The position numbers were made by a program, and so were the translations under genes. This document shows positions 17,840 through 26,648 of a DNA stretch of 34,349 nucleotides, in pieces (the first letter of the stretch is position 1; each line of letters opens with the position of its first letter). Below the pieces are notes generated by a model, which had not been told where the DNA came from, did no database searches, and saw nothing but the letters and a program-made list of their open reading frames with translations. This DNA comes from Bacteroidaceae bacterium (GTDB lineage: Bacteria; Bacteroidota; Bacteroidia; Bacteroidales; Bacteroidaceae): NCBI GenBank assembly GCA_017647225.1, contig JAGCLA010000044.1, positions 1 through 34,349 on the forward strand. Direction: 5' to 3'.

Positions 17840-20800
17840 TTAGTTGAAGTTCATTGCATGTCGTTGTATCTCTTCGATAAAGGCAAGAGCCGTTTCTACA
17901 TTTTTCACGTTTTCAACGGTGATTATGCAGCGTCCGTCGTTGTCGCGTACCAGGCAGTTGAAGCTACTTTTTTTAATGTAGCCTATCATTCCTCCGAACA
18001 GGTCGCTTGAATAGAATTTCTCGTTTCGCGCATCAACGAAGAAAAGGCTCATCTTGCCACCTTTCAGATATATCTTTTCCACTCCAATTTTCTGTGCTTC
18101 GCGTCGCAGGGTTACCATGCGTATAAGCTCTTCTCCTTCTTTGGGGATTTTTCCGAAGCGGTCCTTCATTCTTGTGCGGAATGCCTCTATGTCACGGCTC
18201 TCGGTAAGTGAGTCAAGTTCGCGGTAAAGTAATATGCGCTCGTTGCTGTCGGGGACATATATGGCAGGGAACAACAATTCAAGGTCGCTCTCGACAAAGC
18301 ACTCTTTGACAAAAATGTCATTGTCGTTCTCTTCGTCCTGTGGCAGAATATCGGCAAACTCTTCGTCCTTGAGCTCGTGAACGGCCTCGGCAAGCAGTTT
18401 CTGGTAGGTCTCGTATCCGAGGTCGGCGATGAAACCGCTCTGCTCTGCGCCTAAAAGGTTTCCTGCTCCGCGTATGTCGAGGTCCTGCATTGCTATGTGC
18501 ATGCCACTTCCAAGCTCGCTGAAACTCTCTATGGCTTCGAGGCGTCGGCGTGCATCGGTGCTGAGGCTCTCACGTGGCGGTGTAAGCATGTAGCAGAACG
18601 CTTTGCGTTTTCCGCGTCCTACGCGTCCGCGCATCTGGTGCAGGTCGCTGAGGCCAAAGTTCTGTGCCTGGTTTATTATTATGGTATTTACATTCGGTAT
18701 GTCTATGCCGTTCTCGACAATTGATGTCGCAATGAGCACATCGTAATCGTGGTTTATGAATTCGTACAGCTTTTTCTCAAGCTCTGCAGGCTCCATCTGG
18801 CCGTGTCCTATACATATACGTGCGTCGGGAACAGCTTTTCTTACCACCCTCGCAAGTTCTTCCATGCCCGAAATTCTGTTTGTGATGAGGAATACCTGTC
18901 CGTTACGGCTCAACTCAAAGCCTACAGCCTCTTTTATCACTTCGGCATCGAAGGTGTGTATCTCGGTATGTATGGGATAACGGTTGGGGGGCGGTGTCTG
19001 TATCATCGAGAGGTCGCGTGCTCCCATTATCGAGAACTGTAAGGTGCGCGGAATAGGAGTGGCTGTCATTGTGAGTGTGTCAACATTCACTTTGAGCTGG
19101 CGCAGTTTTTCCTTTACTGCGACACCGAATTTCTGTTCCTCGTCAATGATGAGCAATCCCAAATCCTTGAACTTGACCTCTTTGCCTGTCAGCTTGTGTG
19201 TGCCGATGATAATATCAATTTTGCCCTCCTTGAGCTCTTCGAGTATCTTTTTTGTCGTTGTCGTGCTACGCGCTCTGCTCAGGTATTGCACGTTACATGG
19301 GAAGTCCTTGAGGCGTTCCTTGAACGTGAGGTAGTGCTGGTATGCAAGCACGGTTGTCGGGACAAGTACCGCTACCTGTTTGCCGTCGGTAGCAGCCTTG
19401 AATGCGGCACGTATGGCAACCTCGGTCTTGCCAAAGCCCACGTCACCACAAATGAGTCGGTCCATCGGACGTTTGCGCTCCATGTCGCGCTTTACGTCGT
19501 TGGTTGCTTTCAGCTGGTCGGGCGTGTCCTCATATATGAAACTTGCTTCAAGCTCATTCTGTAGGTAGCTGTCGGGCGAGAATGCGAATCCCTCCTCCTT
19601 GTAACGCTGTGAATACAGCTTTATAAGGTCGCGTGCAATGTCTTTTATCTTGCTCTTTGTACGCTCTTTCAGTCGTTCCCAAGCGCCTGTACCCAATTTG
19701 TTGAGCACCGGAGCATCACCTTCCTTGCCATGGTATTTCGATACCTTGTGCAGGTTGTGTATCGAAACAAAAACGACATCATCGTTCTTGTAAATAAGCT
19801 TTATGGCTTCCTGTGTCGAATTGCCGTTGGGGATGCGTACCAAACCGCCGAACTTGCCGACGCCATGGTCTATGTGTACTATGTAATCACCTATTCCGAA
19901 CTCTTTAAGCTCTTTTATTGTCAGAGCCACCTTGCCACTACGGGCACGATCGCTTCGCAGCTTGTAGTTATGGAAACGGCCAAACAGCTGGTGGTCGGTG
20001 AAAAACGCAGTGTGCAACGTGTTGTCGATAAAACCGTCGTGTATGGTGCGGCCTACCGGGGTAAACGGAATGTTGTCGCCCCTGTCGTCAAATATGGCTT
20101 TCAATCGCTCCGCCTGGTGCAGGTCGTCGGTCAACAGCAACAATTTATAGCCTTTTTCGATATAGCTGCTGAAACTGCGGCTCACCAAATCGAAATCCTT
20201 GTGGAATAGTGGCTGTGGCGAAATGTCGAACTTTATCTTTGTGTCGGTGCTGTTTGCGTCGTTGCGTAGTTCCCAATGTTTTACGCTTCGCGCAAATGTC
20301 TCAATTTCGACAGCAGACATGAGCTCCGGCATGTCGGGCAGCTTTGTTTCCGACAGTTTGGCCTGTAATGTGAAGCCTTCGTTGCGCAGCTTCTCGATGT
20401 TGCCTTTGACAAAATCGAAGTCCTTTGTTATGAGAATAGCGTTCTTTGGCAAGAAGTTCGTTATGGGAACAGCCTGTCGGCCGGTCACTTTGGGAACAAT
20501 GGAAATTTCATCGATTTTCTCTCTCGACAACTGTGTCTCCACCTCAAAGGTTCTTATGCTCTCTACTTCATCGCCAAAGAAGTCGATACGGTAAGGATAT
20601 TCCGATGAAAAGGAGAAAATATCGATAAGACTGCCTCTTACGGCAAACTCTCCCGGCTCGTAAACGTATGTAACTTCCTTAAATTTCAGCTCTGACAATT
20701 TCTGCTCCACCGCACTGCGTTCAATCCTGTCGCCCAAAGCTATCTCAAGCGTGTTTTTCTCAAGGTCGCCCTGTGAAGCCACCTTCTCGGCCAATGCTTC

Positions 20801-21187
20801 GGGGTGAGTGATTATTACAAGCCCCTCTTTTCGGCGACGGCACGACAGTTTTGTCATTACCTCGGTGCGGAGTATGCGGTTGGCATCATCTTCCTGGCCG
20901 TATTTCATTGCTCTGCGGAACGACGACGGGAAGAACAGCACTCCGTTTTCTCCCATAATCTGCACCATGTCGTGATAGAAATATCCTGCCTCTTCGGCAT
21001 CGTTCAGTACGACAAGGAATGTCTGTTCGGGAGCCCTTTCTCTCAGTCCGCAAAGTACCATTGCGGCAGCGCTGCCATAAAACCCTTCAAGGAGAGCATG
21101 TTTCTTGCCCCCCTCCTCGCGCAATTGCATCAGTGCCGTTACGCCCGGATGCGATGCGTATTTCTGCTGAATCTCTTTGGATTGCAT
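17840..21187 (-). CDS. mfd: Transcription-repair coupling factor Mfd
   Basis: Mfd removes RNA polymerase stalled at DNA lesions and recruits UvrA. From the ATG at 21187 the protein has 1115 residues. Visible parts in order are a UvrB-like N-terminal region, the CarD-like RNA-polymerase interaction domain (GDYIVHIDHGVGKFGGLVRI), a RecG-like helicase with Walker A GDVGFGKTEVA (about residue 580), the DEEQKFGV box, TATPIPRTL, and QMRGRVGRGKRKAFCYM, then the C-terminal TRCF domain. An in-frame TTG two codons upstream (21193) coincides with the predicted transcription start, so ATG is preferred. Confidence 0.97.
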   Translation of the reverse strand: MQSKEIQQKYASHPGVTALMQLREEGGKKHALLEGFYGSAAAMVLCGLRERAPEQTFLVVLNDAEEAGYFYHDMVQIMGENGVLFFPSSFRRAMKYGQEDDANRILRTEVMTKLSCRRRKEGLVIITHPEALAEKVASQGDLEKNTLEIALGDRIERSAVEQKLSELKFKEVTYVYEPGEFAVRGSLIDIFSFSSEYPYRIDFFGDEVESIRTFEVETQLSREKIDEISIVPKVTGRQAVPITNFLPKNAILITKDFDFVKGNIEKLRNEGFTLQAKLSETKLPDMPELMSAVEIETFARSVKHWELRNDANSTDTKIKFDISPQPLFHKDFDLVSRSFSSYIEKGYKLLLLTDDLHQAERLKAIFDDRGDNIPFTPVGRTIHDGFIDNTLHTAFFTDHQLFGRFHNYKLRSDRARSGKVALTIKELKEFGIGDYIVHIDHGVGKFGGLVRIPNGNSTQEAIKLIYKNDDVVFVSIHNLHKVSKYHGKEGDAPVLNKLGTGAWERLKERTKSKIKDIARDLIKLYSQRYKEEGFAFSPDSYLQNELEASFIYEDTPDQLKATNDVKRDMERKRPMDRLICGDVGFGKTEVAIRAAFKAATDGKQVAVLVPTTVLAYQHYLTFKERLKDFPCNVQYLSRARSTTTTKKILEELKEGKIDIIIGTHKLTGKEVKFKDLGLLIIDEEQKFGVAVKEKLRQLKVNVDTLTMTATPIPRTLQFSIMGARDLSMIQTPPPNRYPIHTEIHTFDAEVIKEAVGFELSRNGQVFLITNRISGMEELARVVRKAVPDARICIGHGQMEPAELEKKLYEFINHDYDVLIATSIVENGIDIPNVNTIIINQAQNFGLSDLHQMRGRVGRGKRKAFCYMLTPPRESLSTDARRRLEAIESFSELGSGMHIAMQDLDIRGAGNLLGAEQSGFIADLGYETYQKLLAEAVHELKDEEFADILPQDEENDNDIFVKECFVESDLELLFPAIYVPDSNERILLYRELDSLTESRDIEAFRTRMKDRFGKIPKEGEELIRMVTLRREAQKIGVEKIYLKGGKMSLFFVDARNEKFYSSDLFGGMIGYIKKSSFNCLVRDNDGRCIITVENVKNVETALAFIEEIQRHAMNFN

Positions 21188-21198
21188 AATCAATGATG

Positions 21199-21231
21199 CA
21201 AAAATAACGATTTTATTTAAGAATTATCCAA
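21199..21231 (-). promoter_or_regulatory. Promoter of mfd
   Basis: On the minus strand TATTTTTG (21206-21199) matches TAnnTTTG. TTG at 21231-21229 lies 22 bases upstream, the same spacing as in the mraZ promoter. The predicted transcript starts about 6 bases before the ATG, leaving almost no leader. Confidence 0.55.
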
Positions 21232-21281
21232 TATTGGGGTAATGTGTATAGGTTTATTCTATAATTTTTCTTAAAAAAGTC

Positions 21282-21302
21282 AACAATAATTTTATTATTG
21301 TT
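21282..21302. promoter_or_regulatory. Palindrome next to the thioesterase -7 element
   Basis: AACAATAA (21282-21289) and TTATTGTT (21295-21302) form a perfect 8-bp inverted repeat with a 5-base centre. Its right arm touches the first base of the -7 element. This could be an operator, but the region is very AT-rich and chance is possible. Confidence 0.3.
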
Positions 21303-21309
21303 ATATTTG
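21302..21309 (+). promoter_or_regulatory. -7 element of the thioesterase operon promoter
   Basis: TATATTTG matches TAnnTTTG exactly, 18 bases upstream of the ATG at 21328. No good -33 element is seen. It is divergent from the mfd promoter. Confidence 0.5.
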
Positions 21310-21327
21310 TAATTACATATTTGCGGA

Positions 21328-21747
21328 ATGACAGAGAAATATACATACAGCATTGAAATGAAAGTGCGTGACTACGAATGTGATATACAGGGCGTGGTCA
21401 ACAATGCAAACTATCAGCACTATATGGAGCATGCACGCCATGAATTCCTTGAATCCATAGGTGGCAGCTTTTCGCTTCTTCACGAACAGGGTGTCGATTT
21501 GATGGTTTCAAAGATAACCATCGAGTACAAGCGTCCTTTGCGTGGTGGTGATAAATTTGTGGTGTGTATAAACATGGAGCGTCGTGGTGCAAAGCTTGTT
21601 TTTGTCCAGGACATATACAACAAGGCAGACGGCGTGTTGTCGGCAAAGGGTGTTATCGATGTCGTTTGTCTGAAGAATGGGCGTTTGACACGTGGCGAGG
21701 TCTTTGACGATATGTTCAAGGATTATTTTCAAATTAAAAACGATTAG
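21328..21747 (+). CDS. Acyl-CoA thioesterase, 4HBT/YbgC hotdog family
   Basis: This 139-residue single hotdog-domain protein probably hydrolyses acyl-CoA thioesters in the cytoplasm. The catalytic region reads DYECDIQGVVNNANYQHY (15-32), which matches the 4-hydroxybenzoyl-CoA thioesterase pattern with D19 as the likely catalytic aspartate and the long helix MEHARHEFLESIG behind it. It is the first gene of a run that includes a CoA-transferase, which fits a role in acyl-CoA turnover. The chain length it prefers cannot be told from sequence. The next gene starts 3 bases after its stop. Confidence 0.88.
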   Translation: MTEKYTYSIEMKVRDYECDIQGVVNNANYQHYMEHARHEFLESIGGSFSLLHEQGVDLMVSKITIEYKRPLRGGDKFVVCINMERRGAKLVFVQDIYNKADGVLSAKGVIDVVCLKNGRLTRGEVFDDMFKDYFQIKND

Positions 21748-21750
21748 GCT

Positions 21751-22101
21751 ATGGAGTTGTTTTTTATTTTGATTCTTGTAGCGGTATATGTCGTGGTTTT
21801 TGTGGTGAAGACATTGAGTTCGAAAGCCGACGACGTGAAGGGTACGCCTGTTATGGGTGACGTGTTCCCTAAAATAGAGGTCTATAACGAATCTGTCAAT
21901 GAATATAAACCGAAAGAGCCTGTGCAACAGGCCGTTTCAAGGAAAAAAGAGCCTTTGAGACCGGCAAGGCGCGTGGTCGTGGAAAAACAGCCTGAAACAA
22001 CCGAAAAGGTTGCCGACGAGGATAAATCCATCTCTTTGAAGAAAAAGTCGGAAGCCCGACGAGCCTTTATCCACGCTGAAATACTGAACAGGAAGTATTA
22101 G
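21751..22101 (+). CDS. Small membrane-anchored protein of unknown function
   Basis: I do not recognise a characterised family. The 116-residue product starts with a strongly hydrophobic segment (about residues 2-20, MELFFILILVAVYVVVFV) and continues as a charged, low-complexity linker rich in K, E, P and V. It ends in a short block, KKSEARRAFIHAEILNRKY, that looks like a conserved C-terminal helix. The N-terminus could be an uncleaved anchor with the rest in the cytoplasm, given the basic residues after it. It sits 3 bases after the thioesterase and 34 bases before the CoA-transferase, so it is probably co-expressed. Confidence 0.75.
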   Translation: MELFFILILVAVYVVVFVVKTLSSKADDVKGTPVMGDVFPKIEVYNESVNEYKPKEPVQQAVSRKKEPLRPARRVVVEKQPETTEKVADEDKSISLKKKSEARRAFIHAEILNRKY

Positions 22102-22135
22102 AATTTGATTTTTGTGCAAACATAAAAACACGGAC

Positions 22136-23623
22136 ATGAATTATCGTATTTTGACACCGCAGGAAGCCGCATGCTATATCAATGACGGCGATGGTGTAGG
22201 TATTAGTGGTTTTACGCTTTCAGGAACTCCCAAGGCAGTTCTTCCAGAAGTTGCCCGTCGTGCCGAAGAGGCGCACGCAGCCGGCAAGCCATTTAAGATA
22301 AACCTTTATTCGGGAGCATCGACAGGTGATGCAATCGACGGAATGTTGACACGTGCCAATGCTATCAATTTTCGCGCTCCGTTCATCTCGAATCCGACAG
22401 TACGCAATGCTATCAACGGTAGAGAGATAACATATACCGACCTGCATCTTTCGCTTATGGCACAGGACTTGCGCTATGGATATTTGGGAAAGGTCGATGT
22501 TGCGATATTGGAGGCCATAGACATCACTCCTGACGGAAAGGTCTATCTGACAACGGCAGGCGGTATAGGCCAGACAGTAGCAAACCTTGCCGATAGAATA
22601 ATAATCGAACGCAATACCTATCACCATACAATGGGCTTGCACGACGTGTATGAGCCTCTTGACCCTCCTCGCCGTTGCGAAATACCTATATACAAGGCTT
22701 CCGACCGTGTCGGCAAACCTTATGTTCAGGTCGATCCAAAAAAGGTCATCGGTATTGTCGAGGTTCATCAGCCTAACGAACAGGTTGTTTTCAAGGAACT
22801 CGATCCCGTGACAAGCAAGATAGGTGAAAATGTGGTTAATTTCATTCTCAGCGATATGAAGCGCGGAATAATACCGGCTTCGGGCTTGCCAATACAGAGT
22901 GGTATCGGCAACGTGGCAAATGCTGTCCTGAAGGGTCTTGAAGATTGTAACGGAATACCGCCTCTCGATTTGTATTCCGAGGTGCTTCAGGATTCGGTTA
23001 TCAAACTTATGGAGCTTGGACGCGTAAAGGCAGGAAGTACATGTTCGTTGTCGCTCAGTCAGGAGTGTCTGAAACATGTATATGACAATCTCGATTTCTT
23101 CCGCGACAGGCTTATCTTGCGTCCGTCGGAAATATCGAACCACCCCGAAATCATACGTCGTTTGGGTATAATAGCCATGAATACGGCAATAGAGGTTGAC
23201 CTGTACGGTTGTGTCAATTCATCGCACATCTGCGGTACTCGCCTGATGAACGGTATCGGTGGTTCCGGCGATTTTGCACGTAATGCCTTCGTTTCGATAT
23301 TTACATGTCCGTCAACACAAAAGGACGGTATGATAAGCTCTATCGTTCCAATGGTTACTCATGCCGACCATACCGAACACGATGTTCGTGTGGTTGTGAC
23401 AGAGTGGGGTGTTGCCGACCTACGTGGTAAAGGACCGGATGAACGCGCAAGGCTGTTGATAGAGAATTGTGCGCATCCCGATTATAGAAACCTCTTGTGG
23501 GATTACCTGAAAATAACAAAGAAAGGTCATGTTTCGCACAATGTTGCGGCGGCTCTTGCCATGCATGCCACATTTGAGCGTGAAGGCGACATGAGAAAAA
23601 CTTGTTGGGAAAAATTCGCATGA
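22136..23623 (+). CDS. Acetyl-CoA hydrolase/succinyl-CoA:acetate CoA-transferase family protein
   Basis: Enzymes of this family exchange CoA between succinate, acetate or propionate; in Bacteroidales such enzymes serve acetate, succinate and propionate fermentation. From the ATG at 22136 the protein has 495 residues, starting MNYRILTPQEAACYINDGD. Visible motifs are the N-terminal GFTLSGTPKAV loop, LDLYSEVLQDSV with E282 as the likely catalytic glutamate (by analogy with the TEM/SEV segment of related CoA-transferases), and the C-terminal NGIGGSGDFARNA. An upstream in-frame TTG (22112) is an unlikely start. The stop overlaps the trmH ATG by four bases. Whether it acts on succinyl-, acetyl- or propionyl-CoA needs assay. 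Confidence 0.88.
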   Translation: MNYRILTPQEAACYINDGDGVGISGFTLSGTPKAVLPEVARRAEEAHAAGKPFKINLYSGASTGDAIDGMLTRANAINFRAPFISNPTVRNAINGREITYTDLHLSLMAQDLRYGYLGKVDVAILEAIDITPDGKVYLTTAGGIGQTVANLADRIIIERNTYHHTMGLHDVYEPLDPPRRCEIPIYKASDRVGKPYVQVDPKKVIGIVEVHQPNEQVVFKELDPVTSKIGENVVNFILSDMKRGIIPASGLPIQSGIGNVANAVLKGLEDCNGIPPLDLYSEVLQDSVIKLMELGRVKAGSTCSLSLSQECLKHVYDNLDFFRDRLILRPSEISNHPEIIRRLGIIAMNTAIEVDLYGCVNSSHICGTRLMNGIGGSGDFARNAFVSIFTCPSTQKDGMISSIVPMVTHADHTEHDVRVVVTEWGVADLRGKGPDERARLLIENCAHPDYRNLLWDYLKITKKGHVSHNVAAALAMHATFEREGDMRKTCWEKFA

Positions 23624-24159
23624 ACAGAAAGAAGTTGGTTACAGAAATGGGACGCATAAGCGGTGACGATTTCCGCAATGCCGAAAAGCTCCCGTTGGTG
23701 GTCGTTCTTGACAACGTGCGTAGTCTGCATAATGTAGGCTCGGTGTTCCGTACAAGTGATGCCTTCCGTGTGCAAAAGATAGTGCTGTGCGGAATTACCG
23801 CAACACCTCCCAATACCGAAATCCATAAAACAGCACTTGGTGCCGAAGATGTTGTCGAGTGGCAATACTTCCAATCGACAGACGAGGCTGTTGCCATGTT
23901 GCGTGAAGAGGGGTATCGTATATACTCCATAGAGTTGTGCGACGGCAGTATTGCTCTTCAGAATTTTAATACATTGCCGGGTGAACGCTATGCCGTAATT
24001 CTCGGCAATGAGGTAAAAGGTGTGCAGCAGTCGGTTGTTGATGCCTCTGACGGAGCGATAGAGATTCCACAGTTCGGAACCAAACACTCATTGAACGTGT
24101 CGGTGACAGCAGGCATGGTGATATGGGAGTTTGCAAAGAAACTCGGTTGGGTTGAATGA
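23620..24159 (+). CDS. SpoU/TrmH family RNA 2'-O-methyltransferase
   Basis: This SPOUT-fold methyltransferase uses SAM to methylate the ribose of a tRNA or rRNA base. From the ATG at 23620 it has 179 residues. All three SpoU motifs are present: VRSLHNVGSVFRTSDAF (motif 1), YAVILGNEVKGVQQSVVD (motif 2) and IEIPQFGTKHSLNVSVTAG (motif 3). There is no N-terminal RNA-binding domain of the RlmB type. The start was chosen because ATGA overlaps the upstream stop; the earlier in-frame TTGs lie inside the CoA-transferase gene. The target nucleotide is unknown. Confidence 0.9.
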   Translation: MNRKKLVTEMGRISGDDFRNAEKLPLVVVLDNVRSLHNVGSVFRTSDAFRVQKIVLCGITATPPNTEIHKTALGAEDVVEWQYFQSTDEAVAMLREEGYRIYSIELCDGSIALQNFNTLPGERYAVILGNEVKGVQQSVVDASDGAIEIPQFGTKHSLNVSVTAGMVIWEFAKKLGWVE

Positions 24160-24219
24160 TGCAGTTATTAAAAGGTCTTAAAATCAGAAATTTCCCCCTG
24201 AAGAAACAATAAATAATAG

Positions 24220-24227
24220 TACATTTG
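24220..24227 (+). promoter_or_regulatory. -7 element upstream of the ABC exporter
   Basis: TACATTTG matches TAnnTTTG exactly, 26 bases before the ATG at 24254. No convincing -33 element. It lies in the 94-base gap after the methyltransferase gene and would start a new transcript for the downstream genes. Confidence 0.5.
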
Positions 24228-24253
24228 TAGTCATTTTTATAAAAGCAAAATAT

Positions 24254-26095
24254 ATGAAAGAGTTTTTTAAGGTACTAAAGCGTTTTGTCCCTCCATATAA
24301 GAAATATTTGATACTATCTCTTATATTTACCCTGTTTTCGGCAATTCTGAATGTATTCTCTTTTATGGTTATAATACCTATATTGCAGATACTGTTCAAA
24401 ATAAATGATACTTCAGGAGTGCAGTTCGTTGATTGGTCCATGATGGACTCTTCCAATGCAAAGGAGGTTGTTATCAACAACGCAACCTGGTATCTGAATT
24501 CTTTCAGCGAGGAGTATGGTGCTTCTATGGTCTTGTTGTTCTTGGGTATATTCCTTATTTTCATGACAATGCTGAAAACAGGATGTTACTTTGGCTCTTC
24601 GGCAGTTATAATACCTATGCGTACGGGTATCATCCGCGATATGCGTACTCAACTATATGATAAGATTGTAAGTTTGCCTATAGGCTTTTTTTCAAAGCAA
24701 CGTAAGGGCGATATTATGGCGAGAATGATTGGCGACGTTGGTGAGGTTGAGAATTCAATTGCTACATCGCTTGATATGCTCATAAAGAACCCTATGTTCA
24801 TAATCATATATATAACCACATTGTTTTATATCAGTTGGGAATTGACACTGTTTACATTGTGCGTTGTACCTTCTCTTGGTTGGGTCATGGGTGCTATTGG
24901 CCGTAAGCTCAAGGCTCGTTCTGCTGTTGCTCAACAGAAATTGGGTGAAACAACATCTCAAATGGAAGAAACTCTTGGCGGACTTCGTATAATAAAAGCT
25001 TTCCTTGCCGAAAAGAAGATGTCGGCACGTTTTAGAAAGTGTAGTAACGAGTTGCGCTCGGCAACAATAAAGGTTTCTACACGTCAAGCCTCTGCGCACC
25101 CGGTAAGCGAACTTTTAGGTACAGCTCTTATTGTTGTTGTCTTGTGGTTTGGTGGTACATTGATTTTGGGTGATAACTCACCAATCTCTGCGGCTTCCTT
25201 CATCTATTACCTGACAATTCTGTATAGTGTCATAAACCCACTTAAAGACCTTTCAAAGGCGTCTTATAACATTCCGCGCGGTTTGGCCTCAATAGAGCGT
25301 ATCGATGCAATTTTGAATGCAGAAAATCCTATAACCGATGGTGAGAAGGGTGTGGAAATTGCAGAAATGGAAGAGGGCATCGAATTCAAGAACCTCACAT
25401 TCTCATACGACGGAGAGCGCGATGTGCTTAAAAACATAAACCTTAAGATACCAAAAGGTAAAACGGTTGCGCTTGTCGGTCAGTCGGGTAGTGGAAAATC
25501 GACAATGGTTGATCTAATACCACGTTATTACGATGTAGAGAAGGGTGAAATTGCAATTGACGGAGTGAATGTCAAGGATATGAAAGTCAAGTCATTGCGT
25601 TCTCTTATGGGTAACGTGAACCAGGATGCAATACTTTTCAACGACAGTTTCTACAACAATATAACCTTTGGTGTCGAGAATGCAACAATGGAGCAGGTAA
25701 TAGAGGCTGCGAAAATTGCAAATGCACACGACTTCATTATGGAAACCGAAGAGGGCTATAATACAAATGTCGGCGACAGAGGTTGTCGCCTGTCGGGTGG
25801 TCAGCGTCAGCGTATAAGCATTGCGCGTGCGATACTCAAGAACCCGCCGATATTGATTCTTGACGAGGCTACATCGGCTCTCGACACAGAAAGCGAACGT
25901 CTTGTTCAGGAGGCTCTTGAACGTCTTATGAAAGACCGTACCACTATTGCCATAGCACACCGTCTTTCAACAATCAAGAACGCCGATGAAATATGTGTGT
26001 TGCGTGAAGGTGAGATAGTTGAGCGTGGCAAACACGACGAACTCCTGAAACTTGACGGAGTATATAAGCGCTTGAACGATATGCAATCGTTGTAA
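24254..26095 (+). CDS. MsbA-like ABC exporter (fused membrane and ATPase domains)
   Basis: This 613-residue half-transporter should work as a homodimer in the inner membrane. The N-terminal part has about six hydrophobic segments (residues about 18-345). The ATPase domain has Walker A GQSGSGKS (409-416), signature LSGGQRQR (about 513), Walker B ILILDEATSALD (about 530-541) and the switch region IAHRLSTI. In Bacteroidales such proteins are often annotated as MsbA, the lipid A-core flippase, but the same fold exports peptides and drugs. No neighbour here fixes the substrate. The next gene starts one base after the stop. Confidence 0.9.
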   Translation: MKEFFKVLKRFVPPYKKYLILSLIFTLFSAILNVFSFMVIIPILQILFKINDTSGVQFVDWSMMDSSNAKEVVINNATWYLNSFSEEYGASMVLLFLGIFLIFMTMLKTGCYFGSSAVIIPMRTGIIRDMRTQLYDKIVSLPIGFFSKQRKGDIMARMIGDVGEVENSIATSLDMLIKNPMFIIIYITTLFYISWELTLFTLCVVPSLGWVMGAIGRKLKARSAVAQQKLGETTSQMEETLGGLRIIKAFLAEKKMSARFRKCSNELRSATIKVSTRQASAHPVSELLGTALIVVVLWFGGTLILGDNSPISAASFIYYLTILYSVINPLKDLSKASYNIPRGLASIERIDAILNAENPITDGEKGVEIAEMEEGIEFKNLTFSYDGERDVLKNINLKIPKGKTVALVGQSGSGKSTMVDLIPRYYDVEKGEIAIDGVNVKDMKVKSLRSLMGNVNQDAILFNDSFYNNITFGVENATMEQVIEAAKIANAHDFIMETEEGYNTNVGDRGCRLSGGQRQRISIARAILKNPPILILDEATSALDTESERLVQEALERLMKDRTTIAIAHRLSTIKNADEICVLREGEIVERGKHDELLKLDGVYKRLNDMQSL

Positions 26096-26096
26096 T

Positions 26097-26648
26097 ATGG
26101 CGAAAGAGAAAAATATAGCTGTTTTTTGTGCGGCATCTGAAACGATAGCCCCTTGTTTTGTTGATGCGGCCTATGAGGTTGGTGCTTTGATAGGACGAAT
26201 TGGTGCATCATTGGTTTATGGTGGTGCCCGTTTCGGGCTTATGGAGGCAACGGCAAAGTCGGCAAAAGAAGCCGGCGCGCGCATAATAGGTGTTGTTCCC
26301 GAAATTCTTGTGGAGCGTGGTCGTGTAAGCACATTGCTTGATGAACATGTTCCTTGCCGTAATTTGAGCGACCGAAAGGATATTATGCTTGCAAAAAGTG
26401 ATATTCTTGTGGCATTGCCCGGTGGAATAGGCACACTCGATGAGATATTCCATGTCATGGCGGCTGCGACGATAGGTTATCACAGCAAGCGTGTGGTGCT
26501 GTATAATGTCAACGGTTTTTGGGACAGCATGGTCGCCATGTTGGATAACCTCAATGCCACAGGTTTCATCAGAGGTGACCTGGAACGTTTCATGGCAGTG
26601 GCAAACAGCATCGAAGAGTTGGAAAAGTTGATAAACGAGGCAATATAA
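26097..26648 (+). CDS. LOG family protein (putative nucleoside 5'-monophosphate phosphoribohydrolase)
   Basis: This 183-residue protein is a Rossmann-fold member of the LOG (Lonely Guy, TIGR00730) family. Motifs are YGGARFGLMEATAKSA (41-56), the R93-K94 pair in SDRKDIM, and PGGIGTLDEIFHV (108-120), the family's catalytic and phosphate-binding signature. Family members release the base from nucleoside monophosphates, including cytokinin-type nucleotides; the bacterial physiological role is often unclear. It is translationally linked to both neighbours: 1 base after the ABC gene, and a one-base overlap (TAATG) with the kinase gene. Confidence 0.9.
   Translation: MAKEKNIAVFCAASETIAPCFVDAAYEVGALIGRIGASLVYGGARFGLMEATAKSAKEAGARIIGVVPEILVERGRVSTLLDEHVPCRNLSDRKDIMLAKSDILVALPGGIGTLDEIFHVMAAATIGYHSKRVVLYNVNGFWDSMVAMLDNLNATGFIRGDLERFMAVANSIEELEKLINEAI

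Noticed and set aside
21188-21193. TTG start for mfd two codons upstream of the ATG
   Set aside because: It coincides with the predicted transcription start, and the ATG at 21187 is a normal start.
22112-22135. TTG start eight codons upstream in the CoA-transferase
   Set aside because: The added residues (MCKHKNTD) are not like the family start; MNYRILTPQEA is.
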